This document shows, one piece after another, positions 16,424 through 25,066 of a stretch of 64,000 nucleotides of DNA. Origin of the DNA: Chryseobacterium geocarposphaerae (GTDB lineage Bacteria > Bacteroidota > Bacteroidia > Flavobacteriales > Weeksellaceae). The notes under the pieces were generated by a model. The model did no database searches, was not told the origin of the DNA, and saw nothing but the letters and a program-made list of their open reading frames with translations. The position numbers were made by a program, and so were the translations under genes. Location: assembly GCF_002797535.1 (NCBI RefSeq), contig NZ_PGFD01000001.1, positions 682,001 to 746,000 of the forward strand. Reading direction: 5' to 3'. How positions within the stretch are numbered: position 1 is the first letter of the stretch; the number at the start of each line of letters is the position of its first letter.

Positions 16424-16993
16424 CTACGGCATCAATACCGTATCAATGACATGAATCACTCCGTTGGATTGGTTAACGTCAGCGATTGTTACTTTTGCAT
16501 TATTTCCTTTTGAATCTCTTATGTACAAGTCTTTTCCTTTTGTCCAGAAAGTAAGATCCTCGCCTTCAACAGTTTTCATCATAGCTTTCCCGTTTCCTGC
16601 TTTTACTGCTGCCCAGATTTGCTTGGCATTGTATTTTCCTGCAAGAACGTGATAAGTTAAAATCTTGGTAAGCGTTGCTTTGTTTTCTGGTTTTACAAGA
16701 TTCTCTACTGTACCTTTCGGTAATTTTGCGAACGCTTCATCTGTTGGAGCTAATACGGTGAAAGGTCCTGCTCCCTGCAAAGTTTCTACCAAACCGGCTG
16801 CTTTTACTGCTGCAACCAAAGTTTTATGGTCTTTGGAATTTACAGCGTTTTCAATAATGTTTTTAGAAGGATACATTGGTGCACCACCTACTATTACTGT
16901 TTTTTCTTTTGACATCTGTGCAGCTGCATTTCCACTGAAAGCAAATGATAATACCATCATTCCTAAAACTGCGATTTTTGATTGTGTGTTCAT
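16424..16993 (-). CDS. Fasciclin domain secreted protein
   Basis: 189 residues from the ATG at 16993 ([11 protein letters not shown]), chosen because a signal peptide ending in AAAQ follows directly; an upstream in-frame ATG at 17041 adds 16 polar residues before it. One FAS1 domain is present with the typical H1 motif [18 protein letters not shown] and the H2-like [12 protein letters not shown]. These are adhesion or surface proteins. The gene is divergent from an ECF sigma/anti-sigma pair, echoing the mycobacterial SigK/RskA and MPT70/MPT83 arrangement. Confidence 0.9.
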   Translation of the reverse strand: MNTQSKIAVLGMMVLSFAFSGNAAAQMSKEKTVIVGGAPMYPSKNIIENAVNSKDHKTLVAAVKAAGLVETLQGAGPFTVLAPTDEAFAKLPKGTVENLVKPENKATLTKILTYHVLAGKYNAKQIWAAVKAGNGKAMMKTVEGEDLTFWTKGKDLYIRDSKGNNAKVTIADVNQSNGVIHVIDTVLMP

Positions 16994-17237
16994 TGTTTTG
17001 ATTTTAATTGTTATTGAATTTGATTGTCTTGTTAAAATCATCTACGACTTTGGTTTTTATTTAGATTTAAAAATTTTATTTTTTTTAGTAAATAGCTGTA
17101 ATTCAATTAATTAATTTTTGTTATATTCGGATTTTTTAGAGGTTGAATTAATATATTGATGAGAAAATCTTATAAATATTGAAGAATGTGCATCAAACTG
17201 TTTGATTAATTAATTTTTAAATGTGATTTGAAATAGA

Positions 17238-17267
17238 TTTGATATTTATTTTATTTTACTACATTTG
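17238..17267 (+). promoter_or_regulatory. Promoter of the sigma/anti-sigma operon
   Basis: TTTG (17238-17241) and a perfect TAnnTTTG element, TACATTTG (17260-17267), are separated by 18 nt, matching the Bacteroidetes housekeeping promoter. The predicted start near 17272 lies downstream of the TTG at 17239, so translation cannot begin there from this promoter. Confidence 0.6.
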
Positions 17268-17283
17268 GAAAAAATATCCCACT

Positions 17284-17832
17284 ATTAAAACAACCTACTC
17301 GGAAGAACAACTTATCGTTTTACTGAAAGAAAGAAACGAAACTGGTTTTCATCATTTGTATGACAACTATTCCGGTGCATTGTATGGAGTGATTTTACGG
17401 ATTGTTCAGTCTAAAGAATATACCGAAGAAGTTATTCAGGATGTTTTTGTTAAAATCTGGAATTCTATCCATCAGTATGATTCATCTAAAGGTAGGTTCT
17501 ATACATGGATGATCAATATTGCAAGAAATACAGCGATAGATTATTTAAAATCAAAAAGTTTTCAAAACGAGTTAAAAAACCAACCGCTTCCGGATTTCGT
17601 ATATAACTCCAAAGAACTTTCAATCACTAATGATTCATCGGATTACATTGGATTTAATAATGTGCTTGAAAGTCTGGAGGTAGACAAGCAGGAACTTATC
17701 GATCTCGCCTATTATCAGGGATATACTCAAAATGAGATATCCGATAAACTGAAAATACCGCTGGGAACGGTGAAAACCAAAATGCGGAATGCGCTGATAA
17801 AATTAAAAGACTTGTTAAAAGATTATCAATAA
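17284..17832 (+). CDS. ECF-type RNA polymerase sigma factor
   Basis: About 182 residues. Region 2 appears as HHLYDNYSGALYGVI...EEVIQDVFVKIWNS and region 4 as an HTH (TQNEISDKLKIPLGTVKTKM). The start is uncertain: no ATG fits. An ATT codon at 17284 (then KTTYSEEQL) is placed about 12 nt after the predicted transcript start; the longer frame from TTG 17239 would begin inside the promoter. One nucleotide separates it from the anti-sigma gene. The SigK-like pairing suggests it controls the divergent fasciclin and perhaps ferritin-like genes. Confidence 0.85.
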   Translation: MKTTYSEEQLIVLLKERNETGFHHLYDNYSGALYGVILRIVQSKEYTEEVIQDVFVKIWNSIHQYDSSKGRFYTWMINIARNTAIDYLKSKSFQNELKNQPLPDFVYNSKELSITNDSSDYIGFNNVLESLEVDKQELIDLAYYQGYTQNEISDKLKIPLGTVKTKMRNALIKLKDLLKDYQ

Positions 17833-17833
17833 A

Positions 17834-18643
17834 TTGAACACTAAAGAATACATATCATCCGGAATAATAGAATCTTATATTCTAGGTCTTGCTTCTCCTG
17901 AGGAAGCAGGTATTTTGGAGTGTGTGATGAAAAATAATGCAGAAGTAAAGGCGGCTGTTGAAGAAGCTCAAAAAACATTGGAAGATCTTGCTACTGCACA
18001 GTCTGTAACGCCTCCGGCAGATTTAAAAACAAAAATCTGGAATAGGATTCAGCAGGAACAGACTGTTGAGGAACTACATCCTGTGGTTTCAGCAGATATT
18101 CCTCCTGCAAAGTCTCAGGAAGAAATTAAAATTCAGGGAAATAGCAATTGGAAAGCTTTTGCAGTTGCTGCATCAGTATTGTTTTTAGTGAGTGTGGCCG
18201 GAAATCTTTTCTGGATGAATAGCCAGTCTGAAGCTAAAGAAAGGCTTGCAAAAATGGAAACTGAAAAGAAAAATCAGGATCTTGCGATGCAGAAAATGCA
18301 TGAAAAAATAGAAATGGTCTCCAATCCTGATATGAAAATGGTTATGCTGAAAGGGGTAGAAAAACATGCCGACTCCAAAGCGATGGTTTTTTGGAACACT
18401 AAAACAAAAGAAGTGTATCTGAATGCCGATAGTTTACCTAAAGCTCCTGAAGGAATGCAGTATCAATTATGGGCCATCACAGACGGGAAACCTGTGAATG
18501 CAGGAATGTACACGGAAGATAAAGACAGTAAAATAGCGATCGCTAATATTCCCAATGCTCAGGCTTTTGCCATTACTTTAGAAAAGCAGGGAGGAAGTCC
18601 GACTCCTACTATGGAAAATATGTATGTAATGGGTGGAGTGTAG
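17834..18643 (+). CDS. RskA-like membrane anti-sigma factor
   Basis: 269 residues from a TTG start (MNTKEYISSG). A cytoplasmic N-terminal anti-sigma helix region is followed by one transmembrane segment (about residues 112-132), a coiled-coil-like stretch, and a periplasmic RskA domain with the signature PEGMQYQLWAITDGKPVNAG. It would hold the sigma factor at the membrane until a signal releases it. It lies 1 nt after the sigma gene, so translation is coupled. An intrinsic terminator follows. Confidence 0.88.
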   Translation: MNTKEYISSGIIESYILGLASPEEAGILECVMKNNAEVKAAVEEAQKTLEDLATAQSVTPPADLKTKIWNRIQQEQTVEELHPVVSADIPPAKSQEEIKIQGNSNWKAFAVAASVLFLVSVAGNLFWMNSQSEAKERLAKMETEKKNQDLAMQKMHEKIEMVSNPDMKMVMLKGVEKHADSKAMVFWNTKTKEVYLNADSLPKAPEGMQYQLWAITDGKPVNAGMYTEDKDSKIAIANIPNAQAFAITLEKQGGSPTPTMENMYVMGGV

Positions 18644-18704
18644 ATCATAATTTCAATAAGTTAAGACAGAATTTTATTAAATACTTAAAACTAATTAGTT
18701 TTAT

Positions 18705-18743
18705 AAAAAACGTTCAGTTGTATATTACAACTGAACGTTTTTT
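18705..18743. terminator. Strong bidirectional intrinsic terminator
   Basis: A near-perfect stem joins CGTTCAGTTGT (18711-18721) and ACAACTGAACG (18727-18737), flanked by A6 on the left and T6 on the right, with a 5-nt loop. It ends the sigma/anti-sigma operon. Confidence 0.88.
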
Positions 18744-18821
18744 GTTACAAGCTTGTTCTAATGCCAATTTTAATTTATAGAAACTAATAAAAGGATATTT
18801 ATAACCTTTATTTATTATTAT

Positions 18822-18841
18822 TTAGTATATTTGTGTACTAA
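18822..18841 (+). promoter_or_regulatory. Promoter with overlapping inverted repeat upstream of the carotenoid operon
   Basis: A perfect -7 element TATATTTG (18826-18833) lies inside the inverted repeat TTAGTA (18822-18827) / TACTAA (18836-18841). The arrangement fits a repressor operator blocking RNA polymerase. The first gene encodes a MarR-type repressor, so autorepression is the simplest reading (inference). The start near 18838 leaves a leader of about 15 nt. Confidence 0.55.
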
Positions 18842-18852
18842 TTTATAAGTTT

Positions 18853-19521
18853 ATGCACTATTCAATTGTAAAAGATGTTCTCAACTTACTTGAAAAATTT
18901 GAGATCGAAAATGAAAGTCATGCTTATTCTTCGGATATAGAAGGTTTTAAAACATGGTTGTGTAAGAATGAGTCCTCAGAGAAGAAAGAGAATGAACCTT
19001 ACTGGGAAGGCAAAGAAAATGGAAGAAGTCCGGAAAGTGTGATAAGCACTTCGCTGGTACATCTTAACAGATATGCAAAATCATATTCGAAATCTGCGAT
19101 CTGGGATTCAGATTTTGCGACACAGGAAGATTTTATTTATCTGATTACGCTCAAAACATTTGGAGAAATGACCAAAATGGAACTCATTAAAAAAAATATT
19201 CACGAAAAACCGGCTGGAATGCTGATTATCAACAGGCTTATCAAGCAGGGGTGGATAGAACAAAAGGAGTCTGAGAAGGATAAAAGAACAAAAGTGATAA
19301 ACATTACGGACTCAGGAAGAGTTTCACTGGAAAATCAGATGAGCAGAATAAGAACGGCTACCAATATTGTGGCCGGAAATCTTAACCATTCGGAAAAAAT
19401 GGAGCTGATAAGAATTCTTGAAAAGCTGGAAAAATTTCATCATCCGATCTTCAGCCGTCATCTGGAATCCAGAAACCTTATCGATACCATTAGCTCAGAA
19501 TATTCATTCCTAAAAAACTAA
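18853..19521 (+). CDS. MarR family transcriptional regulator of the carotenoid operon
   Basis: 222 residues. The winged-helix core lies at about 95-190, with GEMTKMELIKKNIHEKPAG (helix-turn-helix) and KDKRTKVINITDSG (wing), typical of MarR. The N-terminal 90 residues are longer than most MarR proteins and contain an acidic linker. It is the first gene of the operon, 2 nt before crtI; an inverted repeat overlaps its promoter. Ligand unknown. Confidence 0.88.
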   Translation: MHYSIVKDVLNLLEKFEIENESHAYSSDIEGFKTWLCKNESSEKKENEPYWEGKENGRSPESVISTSLVHLNRYAKSYSKSAIWDSDFATQEDFIYLITLKTFGEMTKMELIKKNIHEKPAGMLIINRLIKQGWIEQKESEKDKRTKVINITDSGRVSLENQMSRIRTATNIVAGNLNHSEKMELIRILEKLEKFHHPIFSRHLESRNLIDTISSEYSFLKN

Positions 19522-19523
19522 TC

Positions 19524-20996
19524 ATGAATAAAAAAATAGCCATTATCGGTTCAGGATTTTCCGGTTTGTCTTCAGCTGCTTATCTGGCAAAAGAAGGGAA
19601 TGAAGTTCATGTGTTTGAAAAAAACAGCAATGTGGGTGGAAGAGCAAGACAATTCAGAACTGAAGAAGGCTATGCTTTTGACATGGGTCCGAGCTGGTAC
19701 TGGATGCCGGATATTATTGAATCGTTTTTTGAGGATTTTGGAAAAAAATCATCTGATTTTTATGAACTGGTCAGGTTGGATCCTCAGTTTGAAATGGTCT
19801 TTTCTGATGGAATCATGAGTATTCCGGACAGTTATGAGGAAATGGTTGTTTTATTCGAAAAAATGGAAAAGGGAGCAAGAAAGAGGCTCGAGAGTTTTAT
19901 GAAAGACGCTCAGGTTAAATATGAGGTCGGAATGAAAGATTTCGTTAATAAACCGTGTCATTCATGGCTAGAATTTGTTTCCCCAAAAATGGCAGCAAAT
20001 GCATTAAAACTGGACTTGCTAAGTAGTTTTAGCAAGTTTGTGAGGAAATATTTCAAACATCCTAAGCTCATCGCGTTGATGGAGTTTCCTGTCATCTTTT
20101 TGGGAGCGGCACCATCAAAAATTCCTGCGCTGTATAGTCTTATGAACTACGGAGGATATAAACTGGGGACCTGGTATCCAATGGGAGGTTTTTCAAAAGT
20201 GACCGAAGCCATGATGCAGATAGGAAAAGATCAGGGAGTACATTTTCATTTTAATTCGACGGTTGAAAAAATTAATGTTGAAAATGATAAAGCTCATGCA
20301 ATACAAGTGAATGGTGAAGAACAGTATTTTGATATTATTATAGCTTCATCAGATTATCATCATACGGAAAGTAAGCTTCTTCCTCCGAATAGCAGAAATT
20401 ATGCTTCTTCCTATTGGGAAAAGAAAACATTTGCTCCTTCTTGTCTCATTTATTATTTAGGAATTAAAGGGAAAATTCCTAATCTGAAGCATCATACGCT
20501 TTTCTTCGAAAATGAGCTTGAATTACATACTCATGAAATTTATGAAGATAAAAAATGGCCCACAAAACCATTATTCTATTCTTGTTGCCCGTCCAAGACC
20601 GATCAAACGGTTGCTCCTGAAAACTGTGAAAATGTATTTCTTTTAATGCCTGTAGCTCCCGGAATAGAAGATTCTGAAGAAATAAGAGAAAAATATTTCC
20701 ATGAAATGATCCGAAGGCTGGAAAACCATACCGGAAGTTCTGATATCCTGTCAAGAATAGAGTATAAAAGAAGTTATTGCATCAATGATTTTAAAGAAGA
20801 TTACAATGCCTACAAAGGAAATGCTTATGGTCTAGCCAATACGTTATCTCAAACGGCAGTTTTAAAACCTTCAATCAGAAATAAAAAAATTAAAAACCTG
20901 TTGTATACCGGCCAACTTACAGTTCCCGGACCCGGAGTTCCACCATCTATAATTTCCGGTAAAATAGCAGCAAATGAAGCCCGCAAAATAAATTAA
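19524..20996 (+). CDS. crtI: Phytoene desaturase family protein
   Basis: 490 residues. The N-terminal FAD-binding motif IGSGFSGLSSAAYLA is followed by VGGRAR, and the C-terminal FAD segment by LLYTGQLTVPGPGVPPSI. CrtI desaturates phytoene to lycopene. Gene order (MarR, crtI, crtB, SRPBCC, crtZ, crtY, photolyase) with 2-nt spacers supports carotenoid synthesis. Length is typical for CrtI. Confidence 0.93.
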   Translation: MNKKIAIIGSGFSGLSSAAYLAKEGNEVHVFEKNSNVGGRARQFRTEEGYAFDMGPSWYWMPDIIESFFEDFGKKSSDFYELVRLDPQFEMVFSDGIMSIPDSYEEMVVLFEKMEKGARKRLESFMKDAQVKYEVGMKDFVNKPCHSWLEFVSPKMAANALKLDLLSSFSKFVRKYFKHPKLIALMEFPVIFLGAAPSKIPALYSLMNYGGYKLGTWYPMGGFSKVTEAMMQIGKDQGVHFHFNSTVEKINVENDKAHAIQVNGEEQYFDIIIASSDYHHTESKLLPPNSRNYASSYWEKKTFAPSCLIYYLGIKGKIPNLKHHTLFFENELELHTHEIYEDKKWPTKPLFYSCCPSKTDQTVAPENCENVFLLMPVAPGIEDSEEIREKYFHEMIRRLENHTGSSDILSRIEYKRSYCINDFKEDYNAYKGNAYGLANTLSQTAVLKPSIRNKKIKNLLYTGQLTVPGPGVPPSIISGKIAANEARKIN

Positions 20997-20998
20997 CT

Positions 20999-21835
20999 AT
21001 GAAAAAATTGTTTGACGACCTTTCTTACAAAGTGAGCAGAGAAACAACCAGGCTGTACAGCACAAGCTTTTCTCTGGGAATAATGGCACTTTCGCCTAAA
21101 CTGAGAAATCCTATATATGCCATTTATGGATATGTACGCCTTGCCGACGAAATTGTAGACAGCTTTCATGCTTATGATAAGCAAAAGCTTTTGTCACGGT
21201 ATAAACAGGAGACTTTTCAGGCTCTGGAAGATGGAATCTCACTCAATCCCATCTTACAGTCATTTCAGGAAACGGTGCATAAATATAAAATTGATCACAG
21301 TCTCATTCACCAGTTTCTGAAAAGCATGGAAATGGATCTCCAGAAGATTGATTATAATTCTGATTTGTATAAGGAATATATTGTAGGATCTGCTGAAGTT
21401 GTAGGACTTATGTGTCTTCATATTTTTACAGAAGGAAACCCCAAAGAGTTTGAGCGGTTGAAATCCTATGCAATGATCTTGGGATCAGCATTTCAGAAAG
21501 TCAATTTTCTTAGGGATATGAAAGATGATTATCAGATCTTAGGACGATGCTATTTTCCGAATGTGGATATTTCTTATTTTGATAATACTGTAAAAGCTCA
21601 TATTGAAAAAGAAATAGAAGAAGAATTCCAAATAGCATTGCAGGGCATTAAAAAGCTTCCCAGCTCTTCAAGATTCGGTGTTTATCTGGCCTTTAGATAT
21701 TATACTTCATTGTTCAGAAAAATAAAAAGAACTTCTGCCAATGAAATGATCAACCGAAGAATAAGAATATCCAACGGGAAGAAGCTGTCTGTAATGATGA
21801 GCAGCTATTTCCAGTACAAAACTTCTTTTTTATAA
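20999..21835 (+). CDS. crtB: Phytoene synthase (squalene/phytoene synthase family)
   Basis: 278 residues. Two Asp-rich prenyl-binding motifs are visible: ADEIVDS (about 43-49) and LRDMKDDYQ (about 176-184). It condenses two geranylgeranyl diphosphates to phytoene. It is 2 nt after crtI, so the two enzymes are probably coupled. Confidence 0.92.
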   Translation: MKKLFDDLSYKVSRETTRLYSTSFSLGIMALSPKLRNPIYAIYGYVRLADEIVDSFHAYDKQKLLSRYKQETFQALEDGISLNPILQSFQETVHKYKIDHSLIHQFLKSMEMDLQKIDYNSDLYKEYIVGSAEVVGLMCLHIFTEGNPKEFERLKSYAMILGSAFQKVNFLRDMKDDYQILGRCYFPNVDISYFDNTVKAHIEKEIEEEFQIALQGIKKLPSSSRFGVYLAFRYYTSLFRKIKRTSANEMINRRIRISNGKKLSVMMSSYFQYKTSFL

Positions 21836-21855
21836 TATAATACCTTAGTAAAGCC

Positions 21856-22344
21856 ATGGTACATACAATTTATAAAAAACAGCAGCTGAATTGTGATATC
21901 GAAGAGGCCTGGAAATTTTTTTCTTCAGCAAACAATCTTGCGATCATCACACCACCTGAAATGAATTTTACGGTGCTTACCAAAATGGAAGATGATGAAA
22001 TTTTTGAAGGGATGATCATTGATTATTATGTTTCGCCTATAATGGGAATAGAAATGAAATGGAAAACGGAAATTACCCATGTTGATTTTCAAAAAAGCTT
22101 TACCGATTTCCAGAAAAAAGGGCCGTATAAACTTTGGAACCACCATCATGAGTTTATAGTTAATGATTACGGAGTATTTATGAAGGATGTTGTAAAGTAT
22201 GAGCTTCCTTTCGGCTTTTTAGGCGAAATTGCCCATAAATTATTTGTCAGAAAAAAGCTTGAGCATATTTTCAATTACCGATATAAGGTCTTAGAAGAAC
22301 TATTTAATACCAAAAAAAATTATGAATTTACTGATCGTTCTTAG
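21856..22344 (+). CDS. SRPBCC-fold protein in the carotenoid operon
   Basis: 162 residues with the START/polyketide-cyclase-like start (CDIEEAWKFFSSANNLAIITPPEMNF) and a closing helix (HKLFVRKKLEHIF). The fold binds hydrophobic ligands; a role in carotenoid handling is inferred from its place between crtB and crtZ. It overlaps crtZ by 23 nt. Confidence 0.8.
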   Translation: MVHTIYKKQQLNCDIEEAWKFFSSANNLAIITPPEMNFTVLTKMEDDEIFEGMIIDYYVSPIMGIEMKWKTEITHVDFQKSFTDFQKKGPYKLWNHHHEFIVNDYGVFMKDVVKYELPFGFLGEIAHKLFVRKKLEHIFNYRYKVLEELFNTKKNYEFTDRS

Positions 22345-22780
22345 TACATTTCTCATCATGGAAGGAATGACGTGGTGTATTCATAAATATATTATGCATG
22401 GTTTTTTATGGAGCTTGCATAAAGATCATCACGATCATAGCAACCATGGTCCTATGGAAAAAAATGATTACTTTTTTCTGATCTTTGCGCTGCCTACCAT
22501 AGCGCTGATGTATTACGGAACTTTACAGAACTTTAATTTTTGGTTCTATATAGCAGTAGGTATAGCATTGTACGGAATGGCTTATTTCTTTGTTCATGAT
22601 ATTTTTATCCATCAGAGGCTGAAGATTCTTCGAAATACCAAAAATCCTTATCTGCTTGCCATAAGAAGAGCCCATAAACAGCATCATAAACATACAAGAA
22701 AAGAAAAAGGGGAGTGCTTCGGCTTTCTGTGGGTTCCTATACAGTATTTTAAAATGTATTTTAATAAAAGTAAAGCCTGA
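22322..22780 (+). CDS. crtZ: Beta-carotene hydroxylase (sterol desaturase superfamily)
   Basis: 152 residues, membrane-embedded. The di-iron histidine clusters are HKYIMH, HKDHHDH, HDIFIHQR and HKQHHKH, as in CrtZ. It would hydroxylate beta-carotene to zeaxanthin, consistent with yellow flavobacteria. The start overlaps the end of the SRPBCC gene, a sign of coupling. Confidence 0.9.
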   Translation: MNLLIVLSTFLIMEGMTWCIHKYIMHGFLWSLHKDHHDHSNHGPMEKNDYFFLIFALPTIALMYYGTLQNFNFWFYIAVGIALYGMAYFFVHDIFIHQRLKILRNTKNPYLLAIRRAHKQHHKHTRKEKGECFGFLWVPIQYFKMYFNKSKA

Positions 22781-22782
22781 TA

Positions 22783-23475
22783 ATGCAGCAATATACCTAT
22801 CTTTTAATTGATTTTTGTACAGTAATTATCTGTTTTATTTTTTCATTTCATCCTAAAATAAAGTTCAACAGACACTTTACCGCCTTTTTGAAAGCTTCGT
22901 GTATAGTGGCTTCAGTATTCATTGTATGGGATATCTGGTTTACACAAAAAGGAGTTTGGTGGTTTAATGATACTTATCTTTTAGGAATCCGGATATATAA
23001 TCTTCCGGTTGAAGAGATTCTGTTCTTTTTCTGTATTCCCTTTTCATGTATTTTCACCTACTTCTGTATAGATAAATTTTTTACGCTAGATTGGAATCCT
23101 TTGCCTGAAAAAGCTTTTGTTTGTCTATCGATTATTTCTTCACTGTTCATAGCTTTCTATTCTCATGATAAGATTTATACTTTAGTAACTTTTGCTTCCA
23201 CGGCGGTTAGTATTTTTATCCTCTATTTTGTGTTAAAGTCGAGGTGGATTGGTAAAGCATCACTTATATATCTTTTTCTGATGCCTGGTTTTTTTGCAGT
23301 AAACGGAATACTTACGGGAACAGGTCTGGAATCTCCCGTTGTCAATTACAATCCACAGGATTTCCTGGGTATCAGAATGCTTACAATACCCATTGAAGAT
23401 ACAGTGTATGGATATGAAATGATTTTATGGAACATCTTTTTATTTCAAAAATTTAAAAATAATGAGCAAGATTAA
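22783..23475 (+). CDS. Lycopene cyclase domain membrane protein
   Basis: 230 residues with about seven hydrophobic segments and two copies of the CarR-type lycopene cyclase repeat, each around a PVEE/PIEDT motif (LPVEEILFFF; IPIEDTVYGY). Such heterodimeric-type cyclases fused in one chain convert lycopene to beta-carotene. Two nt separate it from crtZ and it overlaps the photolyase by 14 nt. Confidence 0.9.
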   Translation: MQQYTYLLIDFCTVIICFIFSFHPKIKFNRHFTAFLKASCIVASVFIVWDIWFTQKGVWWFNDTYLLGIRIYNLPVEEILFFFCIPFSCIFTYFCIDKFFTLDWNPLPEKAFVCLSIISSLFIAFYSHDKIYTLVTFASTAVSIFILYFVLKSRWIGKASLIYLFLMPGFFAVNGILTGTGLESPVVNYNPQDFLGIRMLTIPIEDTVYGYEMILWNIFLFQKFKNNEQD

Positions 23476-24742
23476 TGTTTTCTGGTTCAGGAGAGATCTT
23501 AGGCTCGAAGATAATGCGGGGCTGTATCATGCTTTACAATCAGGAAACAAAGTGTTGCCTGTATTTATATTTGATACGGAGATTTTAGATCTTCTTCAGG
23601 ATAAATCCGATAAAAGAGTAGATTATATCCAGCAGGCTTTGAATAGTTTAGATAAAGAACTGAAAATCTATAACAGTGGTCTTAAAACATATTACGGAAA
23701 ACCTATTGATATTTTTAAACAGCTTACAGAAGAGTTTGAAATTGACACCGTATTTTGTAACAGAGATTACGAACCACAAGCTATAAAAAGAGACAAGCAA
23801 ATAGCGGATTTTCTTCAAAAAAATGGAGTTGGATTTTTAGATTTTAAAGATCAGGTGATATTTGAAAAAAATGAAATCCTCAAAAGCGACCAGTCTCCAT
23901 ATACCATTTTCACTCCCTATTCAAAAAAGTGGAAGGAGAACTTACAATCTGTTGATGAATACAGATCTGACTTCAGCAATTTTATTCAGTTGAAAAACTC
24001 TTTAGAGATTCTCAGCCTGGAGGAGATTGGTTTTAAGAAAACAGAAGTAAACTTTACAAAACCTTCAATTGACAGAAAGATCATTGATTCTTATCAGCAA
24101 TACAGGGATTTTCCGGCTTTAGACCATACTACACATCTAGGGATTGCCCTTCGTTTTGGGACGGTTTCTATAAGGAAATGTGTGGAATTTGCTCTTGAGC
24201 ATAGTGATACTTGGCTTAATGAGTTGATATGGAGGGAGTTTTTTATGCAGATTCTATTTCATTTTCCTGATGTGGTGGCTCATTGTTTCAAGAAAAAATA
24301 CGAGAGCATCAATTGGCGAAATAATGAAGAAGAATTTAAAGCCTGGTGCGAAGGAAAAACCGGTTATCCTATTGTGGATGCAGGAATGCGTGAGCTTAAT
24401 GAAACGGGTTTTATGCATAACAGGGTCAGGATGATTGTGGCAAGCTTTCTTACCAAACATCTGCTCATTGACTGGCGATGGGGAGAAGCTTATTTTGCAC
24501 AAAAGCTGTTAGATTATGATCTTTCTGCCAATAATGGAAACTGGCAATGGGCGGCAGGATGCGGATGTGATGCTGTTCCCTATTTCAGAATTTTTAATCC
24601 CGAAGAGCAAACCAAAAAGTTTGATAAAAACCATGTCTATATTAAAAAATGGCTAACAAATTATGATCAGCCAGCTCCTTTAGTTGAGCATAAATTCGCC
24701 AGAGAACGTGCGTTGGAAACCTATAAGAAAGCCCTTACTTAA
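23462..24742 (+). CDS. phrB: Deoxyribodipyrimidine photolyase
   Basis: 426 residues. An N-terminal antenna domain (FWFRRDLRLEDN) is followed by the FAD-binding catalytic domain, with the characteristic GNWQWAAGCGCDAVPYFRIF and the NEL.WREFF-type region. It repairs UV-induced cyclobutane dimers using blue light. Its position at the end of the carotenoid operon links pigment and light repair. Class cannot be fixed from sequence alone. Confidence 0.92.
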   Translation: MSKINVFWFRRDLRLEDNAGLYHALQSGNKVLPVFIFDTEILDLLQDKSDKRVDYIQQALNSLDKELKIYNSGLKTYYGKPIDIFKQLTEEFEIDTVFCNRDYEPQAIKRDKQIADFLQKNGVGFLDFKDQVIFEKNEILKSDQSPYTIFTPYSKKWKENLQSVDEYRSDFSNFIQLKNSLEILSLEEIGFKKTEVNFTKPSIDRKIIDSYQQYRDFPALDHTTHLGIALRFGTVSIRKCVEFALEHSDTWLNELIWREFFMQILFHFPDVVAHCFKKKYESINWRNNEEEFKAWCEGKTGYPIVDAGMRELNETGFMHNRVRMIVASFLTKHLLIDWRWGEAYFAQKLLDYDLSANNGNWQWAAGCGCDAVPYFRIFNPEEQTKKFDKNHVYIKKWLTNYDQPAPLVEHKFARERALETYKKALT

Positions 24743-24846
24743 GCTTATTATAACAAAACCCCTCTATTGAGGGGCAAAAAATAATAATGCTGGAAATAAA
24801 GTGATGATATTGAGATTAAAGTTAAAACAAGATGTAAACTTCCTCC

Positions 24847-24891
24847 TATGATTCAAATCATAAGATGCAATAAAATGAATAAATATCTTTG
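24847..24891 (+). promoter_or_regulatory. Fnr-like palindrome plus -7 element, first copy
   Basis: TATGATTCAAATCATA (24847-24862, 7-bp arms, core TGAT/ATCA) is 29.5 bp (centre to first T) upstream of TATCTTTG (24884-24891), a perfect TAnnTTTG. The predicted transcript would start near 24896 and meet a terminator at 24934-24955. Confidence 0.65.
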
Positions 24892-24895
24892 CATA

Positions 24896-24955
24896 AGATA
24901 AATTTTTTGTTGGAGGAAACTCTGATTAGACAGGCACTCATTAGAGTGCTTTTTT
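24896..24955 (+). ncRNA. Candidate small RNA, about 60 nt
   Basis: It lies between an Fnr-like class II promoter and a terminator hairpin, GCACTC (24934-24939) / GAGTGC (24944-24949), followed by T6 (24950-24955). An upstream ACTCT (24919-24923) can pair with AGAGT (24943-24947), competing with the terminator, so an attenuator is also possible. No ORF of note is present. Confidence 0.45.
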
Positions 24956-25066
24956 CATATATCAGAATCAGCAGGTAAAATACCTCCTCAGAAGAGGAGG
25001 ATAGATAGATAATGCTGGAATAGATATGAATGATATTTATAAAGGTAAATAGATCATAAAGGCAGA

